The notes beneath the pieces are model-generated. The model saw only the letters and a list, made by a program, of their open reading frames with translations, did no database searches and was not told where the DNA came from. A DNA stretch of 64,000 bases from Ascidiimonas aurantiaca (GTDB taxonomy: Bacteria; Bacteroidota; Bacteroidia; Flavobacteriales; Flavobacteriaceae). Within the stretch, counting starts at the first letter, position 1, and every line of letters starts with the position of its first letter. The DNA lies in NCBI RefSeq assembly GCF_037646345.1, contig NZ_JBBEWR010000016.1, positions 34,414-98,413 of the forward strand, read 5' to 3'. Positions 44,617 through 53,239 of the stretch are shown in pieces. The translations under genes and the position numbers were made by a program.

Positions 44617-45615
44617 ATGACTTACAGGGTTTTCACTCTTTTTTTTCTGTTTATAACGATATTGCTTCAGGCTCAGGAATCTGTTGTTACGGGTACATTT
44701 ACGCTCAAAGAAGGAGAAAACAGAGTGTTTCTTATTCCTGCGGAAAAAGGAGATACCCTAAAAATTGATCTTCAACGGGAAAAAGGGCCCAGAATCGCGG
44801 TATCTACGCTTAAAACGCTATCTGGTGTATCAGTTTTTACAGAAGAAAAAATAAAATCTTTACAAAAAATCATTCCGGTTGCCAAGCGTCAGATATATGA
44901 ACTCACGATCTCAAACACCGCTTCCAAAGAAATGCGCTTTCAGGTAGAGGCCAAAGTGGCCACCCTAAGGTCATATACACTTCAGATTGATTATAAAGTG
45001 CAGCGTGATACCACATATGCCTATAGAACTACCCGTTGGAAAACGGTGAAAAAAGAGGTGACCCAAAGCCTGCAAACAGAAAAATTTTATGTGAACAGCC
45101 GGTCAAACTCCTTTATTAAAGGAGGAAAAGACCGTGTGTTCTTTCCGGTGTTCCTGCCCCCTGAAACGGTAAGCTGGTGGTATGTTTTTACCGCTTCAAG
45201 AAATGAGAGCGATATTGAGAATACCCTAAATACCTTTAACCTTGCAGGTACTTTAACCAAATATTTAGATGAGGATACCTCTCTTCAAAATGCCGTATTA
45301 AAATTCAATACTCCTCCGGGGGCTAATATTTGTGATATCTATGTGCTTGATGAAGATAACGCGAGGCGTTTTGGGGAAAAAAGTGATTTTATATACAATG
45401 TGGACCTCTCACGTGAAAACTACAAATCGGGGGTAGTAGCAGCTAACGGGTATGTACCTCAAAAAATATACATGGGTATTAGAAACCCTGATAACGTATA
45501 TGGCATTCACGTGGCGGTAGAGATAATTGCTGTAGTGAAAACCTTCGAATCGGTAGAAGAAGAAATTAATATTCCGGTTATTGTATCAAAACAAGTTCCT
45601 TATATACGGAAATAA
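44617..45615 (+). CDS. Secreted protein of unknown function
   Basis: A 332-residue protein with signal peptide MTYRVFTLFFLFITILLQAQ. The remainder is beta-rich with repeated alternating strands (FTLKEGENRVFLIPAEKGDTL, MRFQVEAKVATLRSY) and no known motif. It may be a periplasmic or surface adhesin-like domain. A TATTTTTG box at 44590-44597 could be the -7 element. It precedes the carotenoid genes by 35 bases on the same strand, so shared transcription is possible. Unknown family. Confidence 0.7.
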   Translation: MTYRVFTLFFLFITILLQAQESVVTGTFTLKEGENRVFLIPAEKGDTLKIDLQREKGPRIAVSTLKTLSGVSVFTEEKIKSLQKIIPVAKRQIYELTISNTASKEMRFQVEAKVATLRSYTLQIDYKVQRDTTYAYRTTRWKTVKKEVTQSLQTEKFYVNSRSNSFIKGGKDRVFFPVFLPPETVSWWYVFTASRNESDIENTLNTFNLAGTLTKYLDEDTSLQNAVLKFNTPPGANICDIYVLDEDNARRFGEKSDFIYNVDLSRENYKSGVVAANGYVPQKIYMGIRNPDNVYGIHVAVEIIAVVKTFESVEEEINIPVIVSKQVPYIRK

Positions 45616-45650
45616 AAAGTGACTACCTCTCTGAAAAAGGGATACGATTT

Positions 45651-47123
45651 ATGAAAAAAGTAATTGTTATAGGCTCTGGAGTAGCCGGATTGGCCACTGC
45701 CGTAAGGTTAAGGAATGCTGGGTTTGCAGTAGATGTTTTTGAAGCCAACTCATACCCCGGGGGAAAGCTGTCGCAATTACACTCCGGAGCGTATCGTTTT
45801 GATGCAGGCCCTTCTCTTTTTACCATGCCGCAGTTTGTAGATGAGTTGTTTACCATTTGCGGTAAAGACCCCAGAGCGTATTTCGATTATTTAAAAAAAG
45901 ATATTGTTTGCCGGTATTTTTATGAAGACGGTACCCGGTTTACGGCCTATGCCAACGCACAGGATTTTGCCCATCATGCAGAAGAAGTTTTTGATGTTAA
46001 AAAACAGCAGGTTTTAAATTATTTTGCCAAAAGCAAAAAAAAATACGATCTCACTGCCCCTTTATTTCTGGAAAAATCACTCCACAGGCTTTCTACCTAT
46101 CTCAATAAAGAAACCATAAAGGCCCTAGCCCGTCTGGGAAGCCTCGATATTTACAGTACCCTGCATGAAGTGAATACAGCTTCTTTTTCAGATACCAGAC
46201 TGGTACAACTCTTTAATCGTTTTGCTACCTACAATGGTTCTTCGCCTTATCTCACACCCGGTATTATGAGTATGATACCTCATCTGGAGCAGTATTTCGG
46301 GACTTTTTTCCCAAAAAAGGGGATGAATGATATCACTATGAGTATTTATAAACTGGCCAAAGAATTAGGGGTTAACTTTCAGTTTGACCATCGGGTTAGT
46401 GAGATCCTAATCGAAGGCAGTGAAGTATCAGGTATAAAAACCGAAAACGGTATTTTTCACGCTTCGATCGTTGTGAGTAACATGGATGTGGTCCCTACAT
46501 ACCGAACCTTATTGAAAACACAAAAGGCCCCCGAAAAAATACTGCGACAGGAACGGTCCAGCTCTGCCCTAATATTCTACTGGGGTATTAAAAAAGAATT
46601 TCCTGAGCTTGACCTGCATAATATCTTTTTTTCGGCCGATTACGAAAAAGAGTTTGCCTGTATTTTTAATGAAAATCGCATTTATCACGACCCAACGGTG
46701 TACATAAATATAAGTAGTAAAGAAAAACCGGATGATGCCCCTCCGGGAAGTGAAGCCTGGTTTGTAATGATAAATGCTCCCGGCAATAAAGGGCAGGACT
46801 GGGAGCGGATGGTTACAGAGGCCCGTAAATCTATTATCAAAAAATTGTCGTCACTTTTAAAAACAGATATCGCCTCACTTATTGAAACCGAAGAAGTGTT
46901 GAGCCCTCCCCACATAGAAGAAAAAACAGCTTCGTTTCAGGGGTCCTTATACGGGGCCGCCAGTAATAACCGGTACGCCGCTTTTCTAAGGCATCCTAAC
47001 TTTAGTCAGCATATTAAAAACCTGTATTTTTGCGGGGGCAGCGTTCATCCCGGTGGCGGCATTCCACTCTGCCTGTTATCCGGAAAGATCGTGTCTCAGC
47101 TCGTAACCAAAAAACATCTGTAA
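45651..47123 (+). CDS. crtD: Carotenoid 3,4-desaturase (CrtD-type)
   Basis: A 490-residue FAD enzyme. The Rossmann motif GSGVAG is at 8-13, and the C-terminal GGSVHPGGGIPLCLLSGK is the substrate/FAD motif of CrtI-like desaturases. The segment YRFDAGPSLFTMPQFVDELF is the form found in 1-hydroxycarotenoid 3,4-desaturases; flavobacterial phytoene desaturases have DIGPTWYWMP instead. It is next to the hydratase CruF and lycopene cyclase, which supports CrtD. The reaction introduces a 3,4 double bond into a 1-hydroxylated psi end. The CruF gene follows with no gap. Confidence 0.85.
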   Translation: MKKVIVIGSGVAGLATAVRLRNAGFAVDVFEANSYPGGKLSQLHSGAYRFDAGPSLFTMPQFVDELFTICGKDPRAYFDYLKKDIVCRYFYEDGTRFTAYANAQDFAHHAEEVFDVKKQQVLNYFAKSKKKYDLTAPLFLEKSLHRLSTYLNKETIKALARLGSLDIYSTLHEVNTASFSDTRLVQLFNRFATYNGSSPYLTPGIMSMIPHLEQYFGTFFPKKGMNDITMSIYKLAKELGVNFQFDHRVSEILIEGSEVSGIKTENGIFHASIVVSNMDVVPTYRTLLKTQKAPEKILRQERSSSALIFYWGIKKEFPELDLHNIFFSADYEKEFACIFNENRIYHDPTVYINISSKEKPDDAPPGSEAWFVMINAPGNKGQDWERMVTEARKSIIKKLSSLLKTDIASLIETEEVLSPPHIEEKTASFQGSLYGAASNNRYAAFLRHPNFSQHIKNLYFCGGSVHPGGGIPLCLLSGKIVSQLVTKKHL

Positions 47124-47135
47124 TTGTTTGAATAC

Positions 47136-47786
47136 ATGAAGCAATCCTCAATTTTTCAATTTATAAATGCACATAAAGTACCTGTTGGCATAGGTCTGGT
47201 CTGGTTATTTCATATATCGGCCGTAATTGGCATTTTTTTAGGTTACGAGTCGTGGTTCATTTCCTTGACCCCCTTAAACCTTTTAATTATTCTTTTCAGT
47301 ATTTGCTGGATTTCCGATTTTGATAAAAGCACTCTTTTAGCACTTCTTATACCCTTTTTTGTGGGTATGTTTGCTGAGGCCTTAGGGGTTAATTTTGGGT
47401 GGATCTTTGGTAATTATGCCTACGGTAACAATCTGGGGCCCAAATTTTTGGGAGTACCCTGGATGATAGGGGTAAACTGGGCGATCCTGGTATATGTTAC
47501 CGCTAATATAAGCAGGCAGATACACTCTAATATACTGATCACATCAGCCATTGGAGCGCTTTTAATGACGTCATTAGATGTTTTACTGGAGGTTTCTGCA
47601 CCCCGTTTTGACTACTGGGAGTTCAAAGAAGGATTTGCTCCTTTGCAAAACTACTTCGGGTGGTTTGGAACCGCCATGGCAGCACATGTATCGTATCAAT
47701 CTGTTACGAAAGAAGGGCATTTTATATTTTCTTTTCACGTATTTACCGTTTTCACACTTTTTTTCACCATTTTCCTGTTTATATAA
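47136..47786 (+). CDS. cruF: Carotenoid 1,2-hydratase (CruF-type, DUF422)
   Basis: A protein of about 216 residues with seven hydrophobic segments. FGWIFGNYAYGNNLGPKFLGVPWMIGVNW and DVLLEVSAPRFDYWEF are the family patterns. CruF adds water across the 1,2 double bond of a psi end, giving the 1-hydroxy group that CrtD needs. ATG 47136 is preferred; a TTG at 47124 just after the crtD stop would add four residues. It lies between crtD and crtY, with the cyclase ATG three bases past its stop. Confidence 0.85.
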   Translation: MKQSSIFQFINAHKVPVGIGLVWLFHISAVIGIFLGYESWFISLTPLNLLIILFSICWISDFDKSTLLALLIPFFVGMFAEALGVNFGWIFGNYAYGNNLGPKFLGVPWMIGVNWAILVYVTANISRQIHSNILITSAIGALLMTSLDVLLEVSAPRFDYWEFKEGFAPLQNYFGWFGTAMAAHVSYQSVTKEGHFIFSFHVFTVFTLFFTIFLFI

Positions 47787-47788
47787 TT

Positions 47789-48955
47789 ATGAAAACGTAC
47801 GATTATATAATAGCAGGAGCCGGGGCCGCTGGCTTGCAACTGGCATGGTTCATGGCCAACGATCCTTTTTTTAGGCAAAAACAAATACTCCTCATAGAAA
47901 AAGAGCCTAAAAACAAGAACGACCGTACCTGGTGCTTTTGGGAGCAGGGAACAGGCCCCTTTGAGGAAATTGTTTTCAGAGTTTGGGAACAGGCCTATTT
48001 TGGGAGCAAAGGGTATTCCAATTCTTTTTCACTGGCCCCATATGCATACAAAATGATACAGGCCATTGATTTTTATACCTACATTTTAGATTTTCTTAAG
48101 CAACAGGCCAACATACATATACGTTATGAAGAAGTAAAAGATATACAGGAAACAGATACCAAAGTACGGGTAAATACTTCAAAAGGGTACTACACCGGTA
48201 ACAAGTTGTTCAGTAGTATCTTTGATCCGCAGGAAATACAGATACAGAAAAAACATCCGGTTTTGTCCCAGCATTTTATAGGCTGGTTCCTTAAAACAGA
48301 AGATCCTGTTTTTAACCCCGGGGAAATTGCTTTTATGGATTTTGATATTCCCCAAAGAGGCAATACTCGTTTTATGTACTTACTCCCCTTTTCCAAACAT
48401 GAAGCACTGCTGGAATATACCCTGTTTTCTGAAAAATTATTAACAGATGAGGAATATGAAAAAGGTATTGAAGACTATCTACAGGAAAAAAACATACGGT
48501 CCTATACCGTAACTGCAAAAGAAAAAGGGAGCATTCCCATGACTTCTTTCAATTTCTCAAAAAAAACCACCCAACACCATATGCCCATAGGAACCGCCGG
48601 AGGGTGGACCAAAGCCAGTACTGGTTTTACATTTAAAAACACGACTGAAAAAACAAAACAACTCACAGAGTTTTTAAAACACAATACCGACCTTAGAAAA
48701 TTTAATACCCCGAGTCGCTTTTCTTTTTATGACCGTATTCTGTTGGATATTCTGTTTAGAAAAAATGAACTGGGCAGTATGATCTTTTCCAAACTGTTTC
48801 GAAAAAATAAACCACAGACCATATTGCGTTTTCTTGAGGAGAAAACCTCTTTTACTCAAGAACTAAGTATCATGTGGTCAGTTGCTGACAGGAACTTTAC
48901 CGGTACTTTTTTTAGATGTTTAGTACCACGTTCTATTAAAAAGTACGATTCATAA
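47789..48955 (+). CDS. crtY: Lycopene beta-cyclase (CrtY-type)
   Basis: A 388-residue flavoprotein. The N-terminal FAD/NAD fold GAGAAGLQL is at 10-18, followed by RTWCFWEQ, a lycopene-cyclase hallmark. FMYLLPFSKHEALLEYTLFS and MPIGTAGGWTKASTGFTF are the later cyclase motifs. It closes a beta ring on lycopene. ATG 47789 follows the CruF stop at once; a longer frame from 47660 overlaps CruF and is not used. The 3' end overlaps the convergent prenyl synthase by 20 bases. Confidence 0.87.
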   Translation: MKTYDYIIAGAGAAGLQLAWFMANDPFFRQKQILLIEKEPKNKNDRTWCFWEQGTGPFEEIVFRVWEQAYFGSKGYSNSFSLAPYAYKMIQAIDFYTYILDFLKQQANIHIRYEEVKDIQETDTKVRVNTSKGYYTGNKLFSSIFDPQEIQIQKKHPVLSQHFIGWFLKTEDPVFNPGEIAFMDFDIPQRGNTRFMYLLPFSKHEALLEYTLFSEKLLTDEEYEKGIEDYLQEKNIRSYTVTAKEKGSIPMTSFNFSKKTTQHHMPIGTAGGWTKASTGFTFKNTTEKTKQLTEFLKHNTDLRKFNTPSRFSFYDRILLDILFRKNELGSMIFSKLFRKNKPQTILRFLEEKTSFTQELSIMWSVADRNFTGTFFRCLVPRSIKKYDS

Positions 48956-49910
48956 GGGTCTCTCCGAAAGTACGTAGTACCGATCTGTTTTTATCTGTTA
49001 TTTCCAGTGTTTCTAATATATCAAAAGCCTTTTGGGTATATGTACTTATCGCATCGCGCGTAGCCGTGGTAGCGCCACTGCTTTCAAAAATAGCTTTTAC
49101 GTTGCGTATTTTCTGCGAAGGGTCTGTAGGGCGTATGGAGAAAAGATGTTGTAAAGCTTCTGCTTCTTTTGAGGAAGAGCGTAATTGGGCCTGCAGGAAC
49201 AAATAGGTTTTTTTGTTTTCAATGATGTCGCCACCCACCTGCTTACCAAAAGATTCGGGATCGCCAAAAGCATCCAGATAGTCATCCTGAAGCTGAAAGG
49301 CTATGCCAAGATTGCGCCCAAAATCATAAATGGCCTGAGCATCTTCTGTTGAAGCTTCTGCTACGATGGCGCCCATTTGCAAAGAGGCTCCTACTAAAAC
49401 CGCAGTTTTATACTCTATCATTTTCAGATACTCGGGTATGGTAACATCAGTACGGTCTTCAAACTCAACATCATATTGTTGCCCCTCACAAACTTCTATG
49501 GCCGTTTTGCTAAAAAGCATGGCCAGTTTTCTAAAAGTTTCTGCTTCATAATTCTCAAAGAGCCGGTAGGCCAGTATAAGCATTACATCTCCGGAAAGAA
49601 TACCCGTGTTTATATCCCATTTTTCATGAACGGTTTGTTGACCTCTTCGTAAAGGAGCCGCATCCATTATATCATCATGTACCAGAGAAAAATTGTGAAA
49701 AACCTCTACCGCCAAAGCTGCATCAAGCGCCTTTTTATAATCGCCCCCAAATATCTCTGCAGCCATTAGGGTGAGAACAGGTCGCAACCTTTTACCCCCT
49801 AATTGAAGTATGTAATGAACGGGGTCGTATAGTCCTTCGGGCTCTTTAACATGGATGGCTTTAGATAAATGAAGAAAAAAAAGTTGCTGATACTCCTGAA
49901 TAGAACGCAT
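48936..49910 (-). CDS. Polyprenyl diphosphate synthase (geranylgeranyl-type)
   Basis: A 324-residue isoprenyl synthase. The first Asp-rich motif DDIMD is at 79-83 and the second DDYLD at 209-213, with the lysine- and arginine-rich LGGKRLRP near 38-44. The residues before the first motif (FHNFSLVHDD) have a large aromatic at the -4/-5 region, fitting a C20 product. It supplies geranylgeranyl diphosphate to the carotenoid cluster and other lipids. Convergent with crtY, the two overlap by 20 bases. Confidence 0.88.
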   Translation of the reverse strand: MRSIQEYQQLFFLHLSKAIHVKEPEGLYDPVHYILQLGGKRLRPVLTLMAAEIFGGDYKKALDAALAVEVFHNFSLVHDDIMDAAPLRRGQQTVHEKWDINTGILSGDVMLILAYRLFENYEAETFRKLAMLFSKTAIEVCEGQQYDVEFEDRTDVTIPEYLKMIEYKTAVLVGASLQMGAIVAEASTEDAQAIYDFGRNLGIAFQLQDDYLDAFGDPESFGKQVGGDIIENKKTYLFLQAQLRSSSKEAEALQHLFSIRPTDPSQKIRNVKAIFESSGATTATRDAISTYTQKAFDILETLEITDKNRSVLRTFGETLMNRTF

Positions 49911-49985
49911 TTATTTTTTGCGCTAAAATACCATAAATCAACTTATCCAGAATCTAAAGTTTTTGTTAAAAAAACGTAAAACCAC

Positions 49986-50026
49986 GGAAACTTTTTATGT
50001 TTTTAAAGTTTCCTTACTTACCTTTG
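49986..50026 (+). promoter_or_regulatory. Operator-like palindrome and -7 box of the RND efflux operon
   Basis: GGAAACTTT (49986-49994) and AAAGTTTCC (50005-50013) form a perfect 9-bp inverted repeat with a 10-base spacer. TACCTTTG (50019-50026) is a TAnnTTTG -7 box, 8 bases before ATG 50035. The arrangement suggests an autorepressed TetR promoter with a very short leader. Confidence 0.55.
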
Positions 50027-50034
50027 TCCCACTT

Positions 50035-50646
50035 ATGAAAGAAGATATAAAGAATAAGGCTACTGAAATGTTCCTCACACTGGGGTTTAAAAGTGTAACG
50101 ATGGATGATATTGCCAATGAAATGGGTATTTCCAAAAAAACGATATATGCGCACTACCAAAATAAGACCCAGTTGGTTGAAGAGTGCACATTTACGGTTT
50201 TTGACCGTATATGTGTAGGGATAGATACTATTTGTGAGTCGGCACCTAACCCAATTGAAGAGTTATATCACATAAAAAAGTTTGTGATGGAACACCTTAA
50301 GAATGAAAGTTCATCTCCACATTATCAGTTGCGAAAGTATTATCCCAAGCTTTACGAAAGGCTTATGTGGAAACAGTTTGAAGTAATGCATGACAGCGTG
50401 AAAAAAAATTTACAAAAAGGTATTGATCAGGGACTCTTTCGTTCTTCAATGGATGTGGAATTTGTATCTCGTATGTATTTTAACGGGATGCAGGGTATTA
50501 AAGATGAAACTTTATTTCCCAAACCAAAGTTTCAGTTACCCATTCTTATGGAGAACTATCTGGAATATCACCTACGGGCCATTGTTACTTTCAAAGGCAT
50601 GGAAATATTGAGGAAATTCATAACTATAAACAAATCACAAAACTAA
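50035..50646 (+). CDS. TetR/AcrR family regulator of the RND operon
   Basis: A 203-residue protein from ATG 50035. The frame is open to 49963, but the extra residues would be encoded by the promoter and operator. The HTH is GFKSVTMDDIANEMGISKKTIYAHYQNKTQLVEE (about 18-50), and the rest is helical with an effector pocket. It is first in the TetR-TolC-MFP-RND operon; TAATG joins its stop to the TolC start. Confidence 0.88.
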   Translation: MKEDIKNKATEMFLTLGFKSVTMDDIANEMGISKKTIYAHYQNKTQLVEECTFTVFDRICVGIDTICESAPNPIEELYHIKKFVMEHLKNESSSPHYQLRKYYPKLYERLMWKQFEVMHDSVKKNLQKGIDQGLFRSSMDVEFVSRMYFNGMQGIKDETLFPKPKFQLPILMENYLEYHLRAIVTFKGMEILRKFITINKSQN

Positions 50647-52007
50647 TGATGAAAAATTTTGGGCTGGTACTTTCGTTGTTTTTTACCACAATTCTTTACC
50701 CGCAGGAAAATGCTACCTATCGCTTTTCGTTAGACGAGGCCATTGCCTTTGCACTTGAAAACAACAGAGAGGTTATAAACGCCGCACGAGACATTAATGC
50801 CGCCGAAAAACAAAAATGGGAAACTACCGCTACCGGACTCCCTCAAATAAGCGCCAATATTGAATATCAAAACTTCCTTAAGCAAATAGTTTCATTAATC
50901 CCTGCAGAGTTTCTTGGGGGTGAACCGGGAGAATTTGCCGAAGTGATTTTTGGTACCAAACAAAATGCTACGGCCACTGCTACCCTGCGGCAATTGCTTT
51001 TTGACGGTTCCTATCTGGTAGGACTACAATCTGCCAAAGTATTTTTAGAGATCTCTAAAAATGCCAAAATACGTACCGATCTTGAGGTACGCAAATCTGT
51101 GATAGAAGCCTATGGTAATGTATTACTCACCGAAGAAAACATTATTATTCTGGAAAATAACCTGAAGACCCTTCAGAAAAATGTAGATGAAACCCAAAAA
51201 GTATTTGAAAATGGGCTTACGGAAGAAGAAAATTTAGAACAATTGCAGATTACACTGGCCAATGTTCAAAATGATCTTAACAACCTGAAAAGGCTCAAGG
51301 ACATTTCTTATAAACTCTTAAATATTACATTAGGAATAGACCTTAAAGCCAAAGTAAAACTTACAGATCGTTTGGAGGCCCTGACCATGAAAAACCTTCA
51401 GGACCCCACTGAGAACAATCCTTTTATTGTAGATAAAAATATAGAGTATCTCATTGCAGACAACAATCTTAAATCTCAGGAACTATTGGTAAAGCTTGAG
51501 AAAAGCAAAGCCCTGCCTACACTGGATGCGTTCTTAAACGGAGGATATCAGGCTTTTAGCGATGGTTTTACTTTTTTAAACAGTGACCAGCAGTGGTTTG
51601 GGAACTCACTTTTGGGTATTTCCCTAAACATACCCATATTTAGTTCCTTACAGAGGTCGGCGCGAACACAGCGAGCCAAAATTGAGTTTGAAAAGGCAAA
51701 ATCAGACCTTACCGAAACCGAGCAGCGTATAAAACTTGCCTACGAAAGTGCCCAAAGCGATTATACATTTGCCACCGAGCAGTATTTCACCTTTAAAAAG
51801 AACCTGGAACTCGCAGAGCGCATAGAACTTAAAAATCAGATAAAATATACAGAGGGAATTGCTACCAGCTTTGATCTGCGTCAGGCACAACTGCAGCTTT
51901 ATGAAAGTCAGAACCAGTTTTTAAAGGCCATGATAGACGTGATCAATAAAAAAGCTGCCCTGGAAACTATTTCAGAATCCGGAGACCTTTTATATAAACA
52001 ACCTTAA
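50646..52007 (+). CDS. TolC family outer-membrane efflux protein
   Basis: A 453-residue protein with signal peptide MMKNFGLVLSLFFTTILYPQ. It begins the TolC fold with SLDEAIAFALENNREVINAARD and has two repeats of the OEP domain (about 30-220 and 260-440). It is the outer duct of the RND pump encoded downstream. Translationally coupled to the TetR gene (TAATG). Confidence 0.92.
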   Translation: MMKNFGLVLSLFFTTILYPQENATYRFSLDEAIAFALENNREVINAARDINAAEKQKWETTATGLPQISANIEYQNFLKQIVSLIPAEFLGGEPGEFAEVIFGTKQNATATATLRQLLFDGSYLVGLQSAKVFLEISKNAKIRTDLEVRKSVIEAYGNVLLTEENIIILENNLKTLQKNVDETQKVFENGLTEEENLEQLQITLANVQNDLNNLKRLKDISYKLLNITLGIDLKAKVKLTDRLEALTMKNLQDPTENNPFIVDKNIEYLIADNNLKSQELLVKLEKSKALPTLDAFLNGGYQAFSDGFTFLNSDQQWFGNSLLGISLNIPIFSSLQRSARTQRAKIEFEKAKSDLTETEQRIKLAYESAQSDYTFATEQYFTFKKNLELAERIELKNQIKYTEGIATSFDLRQAQLQLYESQNQFLKAMIDVINKKAALETISESGDLLYKQP

Positions 52008-52063
52008 TAAAGCCTTTGTACTACAAAAACAAACATCTCAAAAAACTGTTAAACCACTTGAAA

Positions 52064-53239
52064 ATGAAACAGACTTATTTAATCCTCGTAGCTTTACTGG
52101 TATTGACTGCCTGCGGGGGCGACTCCAAAAAATCTGTAGAGGAAATTATTAGTGAAGGTAATCTGGAGGCAATAAGATCCAAGAAAACAGCCCTTACAGA
52201 GCAGTATAAGGCTGTGAGTGAACAACTTAAAAAACTGGACGAAGCTATTGATCGTCTGGATACAGTAAAAAAGTTGCAACTCATCACCGTACTTTCTGTA
52301 AAAGACACCCTTTTTAATCATTATGTAGAGCTTCAGGGCAGTGTAGATACCAAACAGAATATCATCATTTATTCAGAATTTGGCGGCCTTCTGTACAATG
52401 TTCTGGTAAAAGAAGGGCAGAAAGTAAAAAAAGGACAGATCCTCGCCCGTATTGATGACGGCGGACTTAGCCAACAGCTTGCCCAAATGCAGGTTCAGGC
52501 AAACCTGGCTAAAACCACCTACGAGCGTCAAAAAAGGTTATGGGAACAAAACATAGGTTCCGAAATTCAATTCCTTCAGGCCAAAAGTTCATATGAAGCT
52601 CAGGAAAAAGCCATAGAGCAAATGAAAAATCAATTGTCTAAAGCAGAAGTAAGAGCTCCTTTTGCCGGAAGCATTGACGACGTGATGGCAGAACAGGGTA
52701 CTGTAGTAACCCCCGGCATGTCCTTATTTCGAATTGTGAGCTTAAGCGATATGCATATAGAAGCCGAAGTGCCTGAAATTTACCTAACCAGTATTGTTAA
52801 GAACACAAAAGTGAAAGTAGAGTTCCCAATTATTGGCGAATCTGTTGATACCAAAGTACAACAGGTAGGCAGCTATATAAACCCTAATAACCGTTCATTT
52901 AAAATTGAGATCCCGGTACCCAATACATCCGGAAATGTAAAACCTAATCTTACTTCCCGCCTTTTGATTAATGACTACACCAGTCAAAATGCCATTCTTT
53001 TACCGCAAAATGTGATCTCCGAAAATGCTTTAGGTGAACAATATGTATATACCGTAGAATATAAAAACGATAACGGCAGGTACAAAGCAGTGAAAAAAAT
53101 TGTTGAGACCGGAAAAACCCAGGGAGACCTGGTAGAAATACTTTCGGGTATTAAAACAGGTGATCAGGTAATTATAGAAGGGGCCCGAAGTGTAAAAGAC
53201 GGGCAGGAGGTATCCATCCTTAAAAACGAAGCTTTATGA
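52064..53239 (+). CDS. RND efflux periplasmic adaptor (membrane-fusion lipoprotein)
   Basis: About 391 residues from ATG 52064; the frame extends to 52016 by a TTG but that lacks a proper signal. Lipobox LTAC gives a lipid anchor at about Cys16. A coiled-coil stretch, then the lipoyl domain (GLLYNVLVKEGQKVKKGQIL) and beta-barrel (RAPFAGSIDDV) follow. It connects the RND pump to TolC. Its last codons overlap the pump start by four bases (ATGA). Confidence 0.92.
   Translation: MKQTYLILVALLVLTACGGDSKKSVEEIISEGNLEAIRSKKTALTEQYKAVSEQLKKLDEAIDRLDTVKKLQLITVLSVKDTLFNHYVELQGSVDTKQNIIIYSEFGGLLYNVLVKEGQKVKKGQILARIDDGGLSQQLAQMQVQANLAKTTYERQKRLWEQNIGSEIQFLQAKSSYEAQEKAIEQMKNQLSKAEVRAPFAGSIDDVMAEQGTVVTPGMSLFRIVSLSDMHIEAEVPEIYLTSIVKNTKVKVEFPIIGESVDTKVQQVGSYINPNNRSFKIEIPVPNTSGNVKPNLTSRLLINDYTSQNAILLPQNVISENALGEQYVYTVEYKNDNGRYKAVKKIVETGKTQGDLVEILSGIKTGDQVIIEGARSVKDGQEVSILKNEAL

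Noticed and set aside
47660..47788. Upstream extension of the lycopene cyclase frame
   Set aside because: It overlaps the hydratase gene in another frame and adds residues before the FAD motif that the family lacks.
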